DNA of 37,130 nucleotides, from NCBI GenBank assembly GCA_023150565.1, contig JAKLKR010000023.1, positions 1 through 37,130 of the forward strand, given 5' to 3'. Under the pieces are notes generated by a model, which made no database searches, was not told the origin of the DNA, and saw only the letters and a program-made list of their open reading frames with translations. The DNA comes from Planctomycetota bacterium. GTDB lineage: Bacteria; Planctomycetota; UBA11346. Positions 1-7,555 of the stretch are shown piece after piece; position 1 is the first letter of the stretch; each line of letters opens with the position of its first letter. The translations under genes were made by a program, and so were the position numbers.

Positions 1-30
1 AAACCCGTTAGCTTCCCCACCCCTGCGTAC

Positions 31-104
31 TGGGATGTCGTCTAACGGTAGGACAACAGATTCTGGCTCTGTTTATCGGGGTTCGAATCCCTGCATCCCA
101 ACCA
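31..104 (+). tRNA. tRNA-Gln (anticodon CUG), CCA encoded
   Basis: The 7-bp acceptor stem pairs 31-37 with 94-100, followed by discriminator A101 and an encoded CCA at 102-104. The anticodon arm is 56-60/68-72 with a seven-base loop at 61-67 and anticodon C63-T64-G65, which reads the CAG codon. The T-arm carries the canonical GGTTCGAATCC sequence. The gene is complete. No integrase and no second copy of the tRNA 3' end was seen in the window, so there is no evidence that it is used as an attachment site here. Confidence 0.96.
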
Positions 105-143
105 AATGAAGAGGCCCGGCGTTACCGCCGGGCCTCTTCATTT
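104..143 (+). terminator. Hairpin terminator after tRNA-Gln, possibly bidirectional
   Basis: An 18-bp perfect inverted repeat (104-121 with 126-143) encloses a four-base TTAC loop. The core is GC-rich (GAGGCCCGGCG) and the outer bases are AT-rich, so each strand ends its stem in CTTCATTT, a weak U-tract. It lies between the plus-strand tRNA and the end of the converging ars operon at 192, so it can plausibly stop transcription from both sides. Termination itself is inferred. Confidence 0.8.
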
Positions 144-191
144 CGCGGCCCTGGGTCGCGCGTCGGGCGCCCCGGTACCGCGAGCATCCGC

Positions 192-1061
192 TCAGCCCGA
201 ACAGCAGCCCGGGGCGCAGCAGGCCTTGGCGCGCATGGCGGCGATGTCCATGCTGGTGATGTAGTCGGCGGGGCCGCTGCCGGCGGGCAGCGCGGCGGCC
301 ACCTCGCGGTAGAGCGGGTCGTCGCCGGCGGTGAGGGTGGCGACGTACTCCGGCTTGGGGGTCAGGCGGATGTCCGCCAGGCCGGCGGCGGCCATCATCG
401 CGCGCAGGTCGTCGACCAGGCTGGCGCCGGCGATGCAGCCGATGTAGGCCTCGATGGCGGCGCGCACGCCCTCGGGCAGCGGCTTGAGCAGCACCATGTC
501 GCTCACCGCCACCCGCCCGCCGGGCTTGAGCACGCGGGCGATCTCCCGCCACACCTGCGGCTTGTCGGGCGAGAGGTTGATCACGCAGTTGGAGATGACC
601 ACGTCGACGCTGGCGTCGGCCACCGGCAGGTGCTCGATCTCGCCCATGCGGAACTCGACGTTGGCGAGTCCGGTGCGCCGGGTGTAGCCGGCGGTGTTGG
701 CGCGCGCCTTGGCGAGCATGTCCGGGGTCATGTCGACGCCGATGACGCGGCCGGCGGCACCCACCTTGGGTCCGCACAGGAACACGTCGAAGCCGGCGCC
801 GCTGCCCAGGTCGAGCACCGTCTCGCCGGGCCGGAGCGCGGCGATGGCACCGGGATTGCCGCATGACAGCCCGAGGTTGGCGCCCTCGGGCAGGATGCGA
901 GCCAGGTCGCCGGCGTCATAGCCGATGGCGGTGGCGAGGGCGGCGGGATCGGCGGCCGGGGCGCAGCAGCCGGTGGTGGCGGGCCCGCAGCAGGAGGAGC
1001 CGGCGCGAGCCATGGCGCCGTACTTCTCGCGGACGGTGGTACGGATGTCGTCGGTGGCCAT
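192..1061 (-). CDS. arsM: Arsenite S-adenosylmethionine methyltransferase ArsM
   Basis: 289 aa. Methylates As(III) using SAM, giving methylated and volatile arsenicals in the cytoplasm. The SAM-binding motif is [14 protein letters not shown] (about residues 82-95). Three conserved As(III)-binding cysteines are recognisable at C67, C159 and C209, with the family spacing of 50 between the last two. Extra cysteine pairs sit near the N-terminus (C24-C25, C32-C33) and in a tail ending CCAPGCCSG (C281, C282, C286, C287). The chosen ATG at 1061 begins [10 protein letters not shown], matching the usual ArsM N-terminus; the open frame extends further upstream but would overlap the preceding gene. It is the last gene of the ars operon, five bases after the CxxC protein gene. 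Confidence 0.95.
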   Translation of the reverse strand: MATDDIRTTVREKYGAMARAGSSCCGPATTGCCAPAADPAALATAIGYDAGDLARILPEGANLGLSCGNPGAIAALRPGETVLDLGSGAGFDVFLCGPKVGAAGRVIGVDMTPDMLAKARANTAGYTRRTGLANVEFRMGEIEHLPVADASVDVVISNCVINLSPDKPQVWREIARVLKPGGRVAVSDMVLLKPLPEGVRAAIEAYIGCIAGASLVDDLRAMMAAAGLADIRLTPKPEYVATLTAGDDPLYREVAAALPAGSGPADYITSMDIAAMRAKACCAPGCCSG

Positions 1062-1066
1062 GGGGA

Positions 1067-1387
1067 TCACCCGCAGCAACCGGCGCTCGCCGCGCCCTTG
1101 GACGGTGCACAGCAGCCGGCACCTGCATCCGCCACTACTGGCGCGCTGCAACCAGCCTTTGCGGGAACCCCCTGGGCGAGCAGGGCGTTGGCGGTGTCGA
1201 GGGCCTTGCGCGCCGGAACCTGACGGATCTTGTCCGCGAGCCGGAACACCTCGGCAAGCTCGACGTCGCTGATCCCTGCGTTCCGGGCCAGCGGCAGGTG
1301 GTACTCGATGCAGGGGGCGCAATTGCTGCCCAGGGCGGTGCCAAGGGCGACCAGTTCCTGGTCGCGGGAAGAGAGGATGGCGGTCAT
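1067..1387 (-). CDS. Carboxymuconolactone decarboxylase/AhpD-like protein with Cys-rich tail
   Basis: 106 aa. A small all-alpha AhpD/CMD-fold protein with the family's redox CxxC site in SNCAPCIEYH (C23, C26, with H30 following). AhpD relatives are thiol peroxidases or disulfide reductases; the substrate here is unknown. The C-terminal 27 residues are not part of the CMD fold and carry C80, C92-C93 and C104-C105, ending in AGCCG, much like the tail of ArsM encoded next. The ATG at 1387 has a GGAG Shine-Dalgarno about 7 bases upstream; a longer in-frame start would overlap the sigma gene. Inference: it handles arsenic-related oxidants or passes As(III) to ArsM. Fold assignment is firm, role is not. 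Confidence 0.82.
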   Translation of the reverse strand: MTAILSSRDQELVALGTALGSNCAPCIEYHLPLARNAGISDVELAEVFRLADKIRQVPARKALDTANALLAQGVPAKAGCSAPVVADAGAGCCAPSKGAASAGCCG

Positions 1388-1421
1388 GGGATGCTCCGGT
1401 GGTGGAAGGCGGTGGATGGGG

Positions 1422-1985
1422 TCAGCAGCACGCCGCGAAGGCGGCGCGGGGTTCGCAAGAGAGGGGATGCCCGCGCCCATCGAGGTCGACGGTGCAGCAG
1501 CGGTCAATGATGTCGCGCAGACGTTGGCGCCCGCGCCGCAGCCGGGCCTTCAGTGCGGGTAGACCAAGCCCGAGCCGCTCGGCGGCCTCCATCGGGGCCA
1601 TGCCGACGACGTCGACCAGACGGATGGCCACAGCCTCATGGGCAGGCAAGGCATCGATCTGGGTGTAGACATAGCGGCCGAGGGGGATGGCCTCGGCCAA
1701 TGAGGCATCCTCCTCTTCAGGCAGGACCGCAGCGACCTCCGTGACCGGCACGCCGGGGCGACGGCGGCGCAGGTGGTCGATCAGCACGCTGCGGGCGATG
1801 CGCATGGTCCAGGGGCCGAAGCGTTCATCGCTGCGCAGATCCTCGCGGTGGTGATACAGGCGCAGAAAGCACTCCTGCGCCAGGTCGTCGGCGGTGGCCT
1901 CGTCGCCAGCGAGGCGGCGGAGCAGGTAGCCGCGCACAGCGGGTGCGATGCCTTCCCACTCCCGTTCCTGGTCGATTCGCTCCAT
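1422..1985 (-). CDS. ECF RNA polymerase sigma factor, SigZ-type, with Cys tail
   Basis: 187 aa. Sigma-70 region 2 is about residues 12-76 (DDLAQECFLRLYHHREDL, then the promoter-melting segment WTMRIARSVLIDHLRRRR); region 4 is about 105-160 (MEAAERLGLGLPALKARLRRGRQRL, helix-turn-helix). The C-terminal extension contains C163-C164, C177 and C186-C187. A cysteine-bearing tail after region 4 is what I recall of the SigZ family, so this looks like a SigZ relative. The ATG at 1985 has a strong GGGGAGGAG ribosome-binding site. No anti-sigma gene is adjacent. Position inside the ars operon suggests that the tail could sense As(III) or thiol stress; that is inference. Its target promoters are not identified. 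Confidence 0.85.
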   Translation of the reverse strand: MERIDQEREWEGIAPAVRGYLLRRLAGDEATADDLAQECFLRLYHHREDLRSDERFGPWTMRIARSVLIDHLRRRRPGVPVTEVAAVLPEEEDASLAEAIPLGRYVYTQIDALPAHEAVAIRLVDVVGMAPMEAAERLGLGLPALKARLRRGRQRLRDIIDRCCTVDLDGRGHPLSCEPRAAFAACC

Positions 1986-2043
1986 CGTCGCTCCTCCCCT
2001 TATGGACGCACGCCAGGTCGGCTGGATACCGGATTTCTCCCGG

Positions 2044-2484
2044 TCACCCGCCGCTCAGATTCCGAGCCATGAACGTCGCTGTGGACGGGCATAGGCCGCG
2101 GAACTGGGCACTGGCGCGGATGCCCTCCGGCGCCGTCGCGCGTCCGGCTTCACTCCAACCCAGGGCGGTGAAGAATCCGGCGGCGGTGGTGGTCAGCAGG
2201 TGGAGGGTGCCGAGACCGCGCTCCCGGGCGGCGTTCTCGGCGTGACCCACCAGCCGCCGGGCGAAGCCGTGTCTGCGCCAGCCAGGATCCACCGCCAGCG
2301 AGCGCAGCTGGGCGGAACGGCCGTGCCACTCCAGCCCGACGGCGGCCACCAGGCGGTCAGCGTCGTGAACGCCGAAGAATGAGCGTTCCATCGGCTCGGC
2401 CAGGTCCGCCACCGGCAGGCCGCAACCGGCCAGCAGGTGCCGGAGGACCTCGTCGCAGGGGATGGGCGCGATCGCAGGCTCCAT
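2044..2484 (-). CDS. arsN2: Arsenic-resistance GNAT N-acetyltransferase ArsN2
   Basis: 146 aa. GNAT fold: the acetyl-CoA-binding motif lies in LRSLAVDPGWRRHGFARRLV (about residues 61-80), followed by LLTTTAAGFFTALGW and a C-terminal LCPSTATFMAR, all features I recognise from the ArsN2 subgroup found in ars operons. Related ArsN1 acetylates the amino group of arsinothricin or phosphinothricin; the substrate of ArsN2 is less clear. The start at 2484 is 10 bases after the arsC stop, so the two are cotranscribed. A gap of 58 bases separates it from the sigma gene downstream. Confidence 0.88.
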   Translation of the reverse strand: MEPAIAPIPCDEVLRHLLAGCGLPVADLAEPMERSFFGVHDADRLVAAVGLEWHGRSAQLRSLAVDPGWRRHGFARRLVGHAENAARERGLGTLHLLTTTAAGFFTALGWSEAGRATAPEGIRASAQFRGLCPSTATFMARNLSGG

Positions 2485-2494
2485 GGCGCCGCCC

Positions 2495-2935
2495 TCAGGC
2501 CGGGAGCGAGTCAGGCAAACCGGCGACGAAGTCGCGGATCTGGTCGCGCACCCGGCGGTAGTGGCCGAGGGCCTCCTCGGGGGTGGCGGCGCCCTTCTCC
2601 AGCTCCGGCGGGTCCTCGAAGCCGACGTGGACCACGCGCGTGCGCCCGCCGGGGAAAACAGGGCAGGTCTCGTGGGCGTGGCCGCAGACGGTGATGACCA
2701 GGTCGAGCTGGACCCCGGCGGCGAGCACGCTCGCCAGGGTCTTGGAGGTCTGGTGGATGGCAGGGTCGATGCCGACCTCCTTCATCACCTGCACCATCTT
2801 GGGATTGAGACCCTTGGCGATGGTGCCGGCGGAATACGCCTCGTAGAGGTCGGACTTCATCGCCCGGGTCCAGGCCTCGCCCATCTGGCTGCGGCAGGAG
2901 TTCCCGGTGCAGAGGAAGAGGATGCGTTTTTTCAT
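2495..2935 (-). CDS. arsC: Arsenate reductase ArsC, thioredoxin-coupled (LMW-phosphatase fold)
   Basis: 146 aa. Reduces As(V) to As(III) in the cytoplasm for export by Acr3. The phosphatase-type P-loop CTGNSCRS (C9 to S16) supplies the nucleophile C9. C84 and C91 in [15 protein letters not shown] complete the disulfide cascade, with the same 7-residue spacing as pI258 ArsC (Cys82/Cys89). This makes it the thioredoxin-dependent class rather than the glutaredoxin class. The ATG overlaps the acr3 stop in an ATGA (2932-2935), implying translational coupling. Confidence 0.96.
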   Translation of the reverse strand: MKKRILFLCTGNSCRSQMGEAWTRAMKSDLYEAYSAGTIAKGLNPKMVQVMKEVGIDPAIHQTSKTLASVLAAGVQLDLVITVCGHAHETCPVFPGGRTRVVHVGFEDPPELEKGAATPEEALGHYRRVRDQIRDFVAGLPDSLPA

Positions 2936-4041
2936 GGCAAGGTCCTTGCAGGTGGATCGCAGGCGGGGCAGGGGGCGGCGGCGGCGATCGCGGCCGGCTC
3001 GCCCGGCCACCAGCGGCGCTTGAGCCAGAAGGCCACGCTGACCAGGGCGATCAGCGCCGGCACCTCGGCCAGGGGACCGATCACCGCGGCGAAGGCCGCG
3101 CCATGGGCCAGGCCGAAAGTGGCCAGCGCCACCGCGATGGCCAATTCGAAGTTGTTGCCGGCGGAGGTGAACGACAGCGTCGCGCTGACCGCGTAGCCGG
3201 CGCCGGCCCGGCGCGCCAGCCAGAACGAGGTGAGGAACATGATGGCGAAGTAGAGCAGCAGCGGCACCGCGATGCGCAGCACGTCGAGCGGGCTGGCGAG
3301 GATCCGCTCGCCCTGCAGCGAGAACATCACCACGATGGTGAACAGCAGGGCGATGAGGGTGATCGGGCTGATCGCCGGGATGAAGCGCTGGTGGTACCAC
3401 GCCTTGCCCCTGGCCTTGACCAGGGCGAAGCGGGTGAGCATGCCGGCCAGGAAGGGGATGCCGAGGTAGATGAACACCGACAGCGCGATGTCGGCCATGG
3501 TGACGTTCACCACCACCCCCTGGACCCCGAACCAGCCCGGCGCCACCAGCAGGAAGAACCAGGCGTAGGCGGCGAAGAACAGCACCTGGAAGACGGCGTT
3601 GAAGGCGACCAGGCCGGCGCAGTACTCGCTGTCGCCCCTGGCGAGGTCGTTCCACACGATCACCATGGCGATGCAGCGCGCCAGGCCGACCAGGATCAGC
3701 CCCTGCATGAACTCCGGGCGGTCGTGCAGGAAGATCAGCGCCAGGGCGAACATCAGCAGCGGCCCGACCAGCCAGTTCTGCACCAGCGACAGGCCCAGCA
3801 CCTTCCAGTCCTGGAACACCCGGTGCATCTCCTCGTAGCGCACCTTGGCCAGGGGCGGGTACATCATCAGGATCAGGCCGATGGCGATCGGGATCGAGGT
3901 GGTGCCGACGGCGAGGTTGTTGATGCCCTGGCCGAGCTGCGGCGCCACCTGGCCCAGCCCCAGGCCCAGGCCCATGGCCAGGAAGATCCACAGGGTCAGG
4001 TAGCGGTCGAGGAAGGAGAGGCGGGGCTGGGGGTCGTTCAT
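2932..4041 (-). CDS. acr3: Arsenite efflux permease, Acr3 family
   Basis: 369 aa. About ten transmembrane helices; exports As(III) across the inner membrane using the proton gradient. The family's conserved cysteine falls in [19 protein letters not shown] (C123) and the second half has the conserved [17 protein letters not shown]. The C-terminal tail after the last helix contains an unusual PCPAC dipeptide pair. No Shine-Dalgarno is seen before the ATG at 4041, and a presumed ArsR operator (4048-4063) lies only 7 bases upstream, so a very short leader or leaderless mRNA is likely. First gene of the acr3-arsC-arsN2-sigma-CMD-arsM unit. Confidence 0.96.
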   Translation of the reverse strand: MNDPQPRLSFLDRYLTLWIFLAMGLGLGLGQVAPQLGQGINNLAVGTTSIPIAIGLILMMYPPLAKVRYEEMHRVFQDWKVLGLSLVQNWLVGPLLMFALALIFLHDRPEFMQGLILVGLARCIAMVIVWNDLARGDSEYCAGLVAFNAVFQVLFFAAYAWFFLLVAPGWFGVQGVVVNVTMADIALSVFIYLGIPFLAGMLTRFALVKARGKAWYHQRFIPAISPITLIALLFTIVVMFSLQGERILASPLDVLRIAVPLLLYFAIMFLTSFWLARRAGAGYAVSATLSFTSAGNNFELAIAVALATFGLAHGAAFAAVIGPLAEVPALIALVSVAFWLKRRWWPGEPAAIAAAAPCPACDPPARTLP

Positions 4042-4047
4042 GTGTTA

Positions 4048-4063
4048 TTCGTCGATATACGAT
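4048..4063 (-). promoter_or_regulatory. Putative ArsR operator upstream of acr3
   Basis: Read on the minus strand, the 16-mer ATCGTATATCGACGAA matches the perfect inverted repeat at the arsR start in its left half and in the ACGA core of its right half (consensus ATCGTA-N4-KACGAW). It sits between the arsR terminator and the acr3 ATG, where bound ArsR would block transcription of acr3. Binding is inferred from the repetition of the site; no experiment is implied. Confidence 0.6.
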
Positions 4064-4076
4064 GATGTTGGTCCGC

Positions 4077-4101
4077 AAAAACGCCGGCTCAGAGGCCGGC
4101 G
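4077..4101 (-). terminator. Intrinsic terminator overlapping the end of arsR
   Basis: On the minus strand a 7-bp perfect stem CGCCGGC / GCCGGCG (4095-4101 with 4082-4088) encloses a six-base loop containing the arsR stop codon, and is followed directly by five Ts (4081-4077). The arrangement would end arsR transcripts right after the stop codon, leaving acr3 to its own operator-bearing promoter. Confidence 0.72.
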
Positions 4102-4424
4102 ACCAGCACCTTGAGGCGCTTGAGCTTGGCCGCGTCGACGCAGTAGCACACGCGCGGGCCGTCGATCTCGCCCTGGATCAGCCCGGCCTCCTTGAGCTGT
4201 TTGAGGTGCTGCGACACCGTCGATTGGGCGAGCGGCACTTCACCGACGATATCCCCGCAGACGCAGGCCTGGTGCTCGCTCAGGATGCGCAGGATGCGCA
4301 CCCGGGCGGGATGGCCGAGGGCCTTGGCCAGGTCGCCCAGCTCCTGCTCCTCGCCGGTCAGGGGCTCGGGGGCGCGCACCGGACGGGGCACGCAGACGCC
4401 AGGAGGGCAGGATTGATCGCTCAT
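4089..4424 (-). CDS. arsR: ArsR/SmtB-family arsenic-responsive repressor
   Basis: 111 aa winged-helix repressor. The fold runs from [19 protein letters not shown] through the recognition helix [18 protein letters not shown] (about residues 66-83). The metalloid site ACVCGDIV (C54, C56) corresponds to the ELCVCDL motif, but the motif's third cysteine is absent. Other candidate ligands are C6 and C11 near the N-terminus and C93 and C95 in RVCYCVD, as in ArsR proteins with rearranged As(III) sites. The ATG at 4424 lies within the perfect inverted repeat 4423-4438, implying autorepression. No Shine-Dalgarno is visible, so the mRNA may be leaderless. Confidence 0.95.
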   Translation of the reverse strand: MSDQSCPPGVCVPRPVRAPEPLTGEEQELGDLAKALGHPARVRILRILSEHQACVCGDIVGEVPLAQSTVSQHLKQLKEAGLIQGEIDGPRVCYCVDAAKLKRLKVLVAGL

Positions 4425-4441
4425 CGTAGATTTACGATATT
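4413..4441 (+). promoter_or_regulatory. Possible rightward promoter for the sensor operon
   Basis: TTGATC (4413-4418), a 17-base spacer and GATATT (4436-4441) form a moderate sigma-70 match on the plus strand. The ArsR-like inverted repeat fills the spacer. Matches are partial (four of six in each box), so this is tentative. Confidence 0.25.
4423..4438. promoter_or_regulatory. Putative ArsR operator over the arsR start
   Basis: Perfect 6-bp inverted repeat ATCGTA-GATT-TACGAT. It overlaps the arsR start codon and the expected -10 region of the arsR promoter. It also lies between the -35 and -10 elements of a possible rightward promoter for the sensor gene at 4489. A second, imperfect copy is found upstream of acr3. 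Confidence 0.7.
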
Positions 4442-4460
4442 GCAAGCCAACCACTGTCAA
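4434..4460 (-). promoter_or_regulatory. Probable sigma-70 promoter of arsR
   Basis: On the minus strand a perfect TTGACA (4460-4455) precedes TATCGT (4439-4434, spacing 15) or TCGTAA (4437-4432, spacing 17). Either -10 choice is covered by the inverted repeat 4423-4438, the normal geometry for an ArsR-repressed promoter. A start site about 7 bases further on falls at or next to the ATG. Confidence 0.5.
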
Positions 4461-4488
4461 GCCCGCAGCCAGCAGCCACATTCCCGCC

Positions 4489-5448
4489 ATGGCCGAGCCC
4501 GATGCGGGATCTCCGCTGCCCTGGCGCACCATGGTCGCCGCCGCCCTGGCCGCGGCGGTGGCGCTGGTGCTGCACGCCCTGGCGGTGGCGCGCACCGGCA
4601 CCGTTGTCGACGGGACCATCGACTGGCGCAGCCTGGAGGACGCGGCCGTCCACGAAGGCGCCAGCGCCACCCCCCTGCGCTTCGCCATCGCCCCGGTGGT
4701 GTCGCCGGAATCCAGCCTGCGCGGCTACCAGGCGCTGGTCGACGAGGTCGGCCGGCGCTGCCGGCGCCCGGCGCGCTTCATCACCCGCTCGGGCTACGCC
4801 GAGATCGGCGAACTGCTGCGCCAGCGCCAGTGCGACCTGGCGCTGGTCTGCACCTACGTCTACGTGCGCGGGCAGCACGACTACGGCCTCGCCGCCCTGG
4901 CCGCCCCGGTGGTGCGCAGCGCCACCGCCTACCACTCCGAGATCATCGTCCCCGCCGGCAGCCCGGTCGGCGGCCTGCTCGACCTGGGCGGCCGGCGCTT
5001 CGCCTCCTCCGACCTGCTCTCGACCAGCGGCTGGGTGTGGCCGGCGCAATGGCTGCGCGAGCAGGGCCGCGATCCCGGCGCCTTCCTCGGCCGCCATCTC
5101 GTCACCGGCAGCCACGATCGGTCGGTCGAGGCGGTGCTGCGCGGCCAGGCCGACGGCGCCGCGGTCGACAGCATCGTGCTGGCGGGCATGGCCGCCGCCG
5201 ACCCCCAGGTGGCGGCGGGGGTGCGGGTGGTGCAGCGCTCGCCACCCTTCGGCATGCCCCCGGTGGTGTGCCATCCGCTGCTCGACCCGGCCCTGCGCCA
5301 GGAGCTGGGCGAGGCCCTGCTCGGCCTGCACCGCGACCCGGCCGGCCGCGCCGCCCTCGCCCAGGCCGGCTTCGACCGCTTCGCCGCGCCCGACGAGGCG
5401 CTCTATGACGGCGTGCGCGCCACCGCCGCCGCCTGGGACGGGCGATGA
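4489..5448 (+). CDS. PhnD-like periplasmic binding protein, sensor partner of the adjacent kinase
   Basis: 319 aa. One hydrophobic N-terminal segment (about residues 13-34) serves as signal or membrane anchor. The remainder is a phosphate/phosphonate (PhnD-type) solute-binding domain, about residues 58-300, with recognisable stretches [34 protein letters not shown], and [21 protein letters not shown]. No transporter genes are nearby; instead its stop overlaps the kinase start (ATGA, 5445-5448). In TtrS the PhnD-like domain is fused to the kinase, and in ArxXSR and ArrTS-type systems a separate binding protein partners with a kinase, so a ligand-sensing role is the best reading. Ligand unknown. 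No clear Shine-Dalgarno precedes the ATG. Confidence 0.82.
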   Translation: MAEPDAGSPLPWRTMVAAALAAAVALVLHALAVARTGTVVDGTIDWRSLEDAAVHEGASATPLRFAIAPVVSPESSLRGYQALVDEVGRRCRRPARFITRSGYAEIGELLRQRQCDLALVCTYVYVRGQHDYGLAALAAPVVRSATAYHSEIIVPAGSPVGGLLDLGGRRFASSDLLSTSGWVWPAQWLREQGRDPGAFLGRHLVTGSHDRSVEAVLRGQADGAAVDSIVLAGMAAADPQVAAGVRVVQRSPPFGMPPVVCHPLLDPALRQELGEALLGLHRDPAGRAALAQAGFDRFAAPDEALYDGVRATAAAWDGR

Positions 5449-6839
5449 CCCCGGCTGTGCTCCTGCGCCGGGTGCGCGCGGTGCCGATCCTGGTCAAGGT
5501 GCTGGGCATCGGCGCGCTGGTGGCGGCGCTGTTCGGCATCTACGCCCTGGTGGTGGCGCGCGCCGCCATGGAGGGGGTGCTCGACGACCTGGTGCGCGAG
5601 CGCGCCCTCGGGCAGGCGCGCGACCTCTCCCACCTGGTCGAACGGCCGCTGGCGGTGGGCGACGTGGTCGCCCTCGACCGCCTGCTCGCCAAGCTGCGCG
5701 CCAGCAACCCCGAGCTGCGCTATGCGGTGGTGCGCGACCAGCGCGGCTCGGCGGTGGCGCACACCTTCCCCGACCGGCCGCCGCGCGCGCTGGCGGTGGC
5801 GGTGGCCGGGGCCGAGCCGGTGCTGCGCCGGCTGGCCAGCGACGAGGGCGGGGTGGTGGACGTGGCCGTAGGAGTGCTCGACGGCCAGGCCGGCAGCGTC
5901 CAGGTCGGCCTGCTCGACCGCCGGGTGGGCAGCGGGGTGGCCAGCCTGACCGGCAGCCTGGCTTGGGGCCTGGCGCTGTGCGCCCTGCTCGGCGCCGGGC
6001 TGGCGGTGCTGCTCGCCGACGCCCTGGTGCGCCCGATCGCGGTGCTCGGGCGGGCGGCGCGTGCGATCGCCGCCGGCGACCTCGCCGCCCGCGCCGGCAA
6101 GGCCAGCGACGACGAGGTCGGACGGCTGGCCGACGACTTCAACCGCATGGCGGCGGCGCTCGAGGGCCAGCGCGCCGACCTCGCCGCGCGCACCCGCGAC
6201 CGCGCCGAGCTGATGCAGCGCCTGGTCCAGGCCCAGGAGGACGAGCGCCGCACCATCGCCCGCGAGCTGCACGACCACCTCGGCCAGCTGCTCACCGCCC
6301 TGCTGCTCGACATCGAGCGCCCGGCCGCCGACGAGGCCGAGGCGGCGGCGCGCCTGCGCCTGGCGGGACGGGTGCGGGTGCTGGTCGAGGAGGTGCGGCG
6401 CATGGCCTGGGGCATGCGCCCGTCGGTGCTCGACGATTTCGGCCTGGTCACCGCCCTCGCGCGCCAGGCCGAGGACCTGGGCCGCACCGGCCCCCTGCGC
6501 ATCGCCTGCGAGGCGGTGGGCCTGGGCGAGGGCGAACGCCTGCCCAGCGCGGTCGAGACCGCGCTCTACCGCATCGCCCAGGAGGGCCTGACCAACTGCC
6601 TGCGCCACGCCCAGGCGACCAGCGCCAGCGTGGTGCTGGTGCGCCGTCCGGGCCAGGTCAGCCTGGTGGTCGAGGATGACGGCCGCGGCCTGCCCGCCGA
6701 GCCGCCCGCGGGCCGCCACCTCGGGCTGGCGGGCATGCGCGAGCGCGCCGGCTTGCTGGGCGGGACCCTGACCATCGAATCGGCGCCCGGCCAGGGCACC
6801 ACCCTGCGCGTGACCATCCCCCTGGCGGACGCCCCATGA
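5445..6839 (+). CDS. Sensor histidine kinase, NarL/HisKA_3 class
   Basis: 464 aa. Two transmembrane helices (about 14-38 and 170-192) enclose a roughly 130-residue periplasmic region; a HAMP linker follows (about 192-245). The dimerisation/phosphoacceptor motif EDERRTIARELHDHLGQLL places the phosphorylated histidine at H276. The ATPase domain carries EGLTNCLRHAQA (N box), DDGRGL and GMRERAGLLGG. It overlaps both neighbours by four bases, so sensor protein, kinase and regulator are translationally coupled. It most likely reads the PhnD-like protein and controls the ttrBCA-type operon, as TtrS does. Confidence 0.93.
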   Translation: MTPAVLLRRVRAVPILVKVLGIGALVAALFGIYALVVARAAMEGVLDDLVRERALGQARDLSHLVERPLAVGDVVALDRLLAKLRASNPELRYAVVRDQRGSAVAHTFPDRPPRALAVAVAGAEPVLRRLASDEGGVVDVAVGVLDGQAGSVQVGLLDRRVGSGVASLTGSLAWGLALCALLGAGLAVLLADALVRPIAVLGRAARAIAAGDLAARAGKASDDEVGRLADDFNRMAAALEGQRADLAARTRDRAELMQRLVQAQEDERRTIARELHDHLGQLLTALLLDIERPAADEAEAAARLRLAGRVRVLVEEVRRMAWGMRPSVLDDFGLVTALARQAEDLGRTGPLRIACEAVGLGEGERLPSAVETALYRIAQEGLTNCLRHAQATSASVVLVRRPGQVSLVVEDDGRGLPAEPPAGRHLGLAGMRERAGLLGGTLTIESAPGQGTTLRVTIPLADAP

Positions 6840-7492
6840 GCCGGCCCCCGAGCATCCTCATCGCCGACGACCACCCGGTGTTCCGCAGCGGCCTGCGCGG
6901 GGTGCTGGAGCGCGACGGCTTCACGGTGGTGGGCGAGGCCGCCGACGGCGACGCCGCCCTCGCCGCGGCCCTGCGCCTGAACCCGCAGGTGGTGGTGATG
7001 GACCTCTCGATGCCCGGCCGCCCCACCCGCGAGGTCGCCGCCGAACTGCTCGCGCGCCTGCCCGGAAGCGCGCTGGTGATCCTGACCATGCACGAGGATC
7101 CGCGCTACCTGCGCGAGTTCCTGCGCCTGGGGGTGCACGGCTACCTGCTCAAGAAGTCCACCGGCGGCGAACTCGCCCAGGCCATCCGCACCGCCCTGGC
7201 GGGCGGCCGCTACGTCGACCCGGCGCTCGCCGGCACCCTGCTGGGCGGGATGCTGGCCCCGGCCCCGGCGGCCGGCGCCGCCCCCGCCGAGGAGCCGAGC
7301 GCGCGCGAACGCGAGGTCGGCGGCCTGCTCGCCCTCGGCCACACCAACCAGGAGATCGCCGAGCGCCTGGCGCTGTCGGTGCGCACGGTCGAGAGCCACC
7401 GCGCCGCGCTGATGCGCAAGCTCGGCCTGGCCACCCGCGCCGAACTGGTGCGCTGGGCCCTGGCCCAGGGGCTGCTGGACCGCGCTCCGTAG
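6836..7492 (+). CDS. LuxR/NarL-type response regulator
   Basis: 218 aa. Receiver domain 1-120: acidic pocket D11-D12, phosphoacceptor D56 in VVVMDLSMPG, T84 and K106 in LLKK. After a Pro/Ala-rich linker (about 130-150) comes a LuxR-type HTH with SAREREVGGLLALGHTNQEI and LSVRTVESHRAALMRKLGL. The family binds promoters as a phosphorylated dimer. Its probable target is the promoter region 7493-7617 of the reductase operon just downstream, by analogy with TtrR, also a LuxR-type regulator. Confidence 0.93.
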   Translation: MSRPPSILIADDHPVFRSGLRGVLERDGFTVVGEAADGDAALAAALRLNPQVVVMDLSMPGRPTREVAAELLARLPGSALVILTMHEDPRYLREFLRLGVHGYLLKKSTGGELAQAIRTALAGGRYVDPALAGTLLGGMLAPAPAAGAAPAEEPSAREREVGGLLALGHTNQEIAERLALSVRTVESHRAALMRKLGLATRAELVRWALAQGLLDRAP

Positions 7493-7555
7493 TTTCCCGC
7501 AGTCCGGTCAGTGGAGGACCGCAAACCGCCCACCCCGGGTTCCTGCTAGCCCGCA

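Noticed and set aside
31..191. tRNA-Gln as an integration site for an arsenic island
   Set aside because: No integrase, no repeated tRNA fragment and no base-composition break was seen in the window; the hairpin next to it is explained as a terminator.
1062..1322. N-terminal extension of ArsM in frame
   Set aside because: The extension translates the CMD gene out of frame and is Arg-rich; the CxxC protein in the other frame is clearly real.
2028..2044. Small ACCGG/CCGGT hairpin between arsN2 and the sigma gene as a terminator
   Set aside because: Only five base pairs and no T-tract; read-through to the sigma gene is more likely.
2936..4078. Upstream extension of arsC in frame
   Set aside because: It is an Arg/Pro/Gly-rich shadow of acr3; the P-loop motif requires the start at 2935.
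4489..5448. PhnD-like protein as part of a phosphonate ABC transporter
   Set aside because: No permease or ATPase gene is adjacent; it is translationally coupled to a histidine kinase instead.
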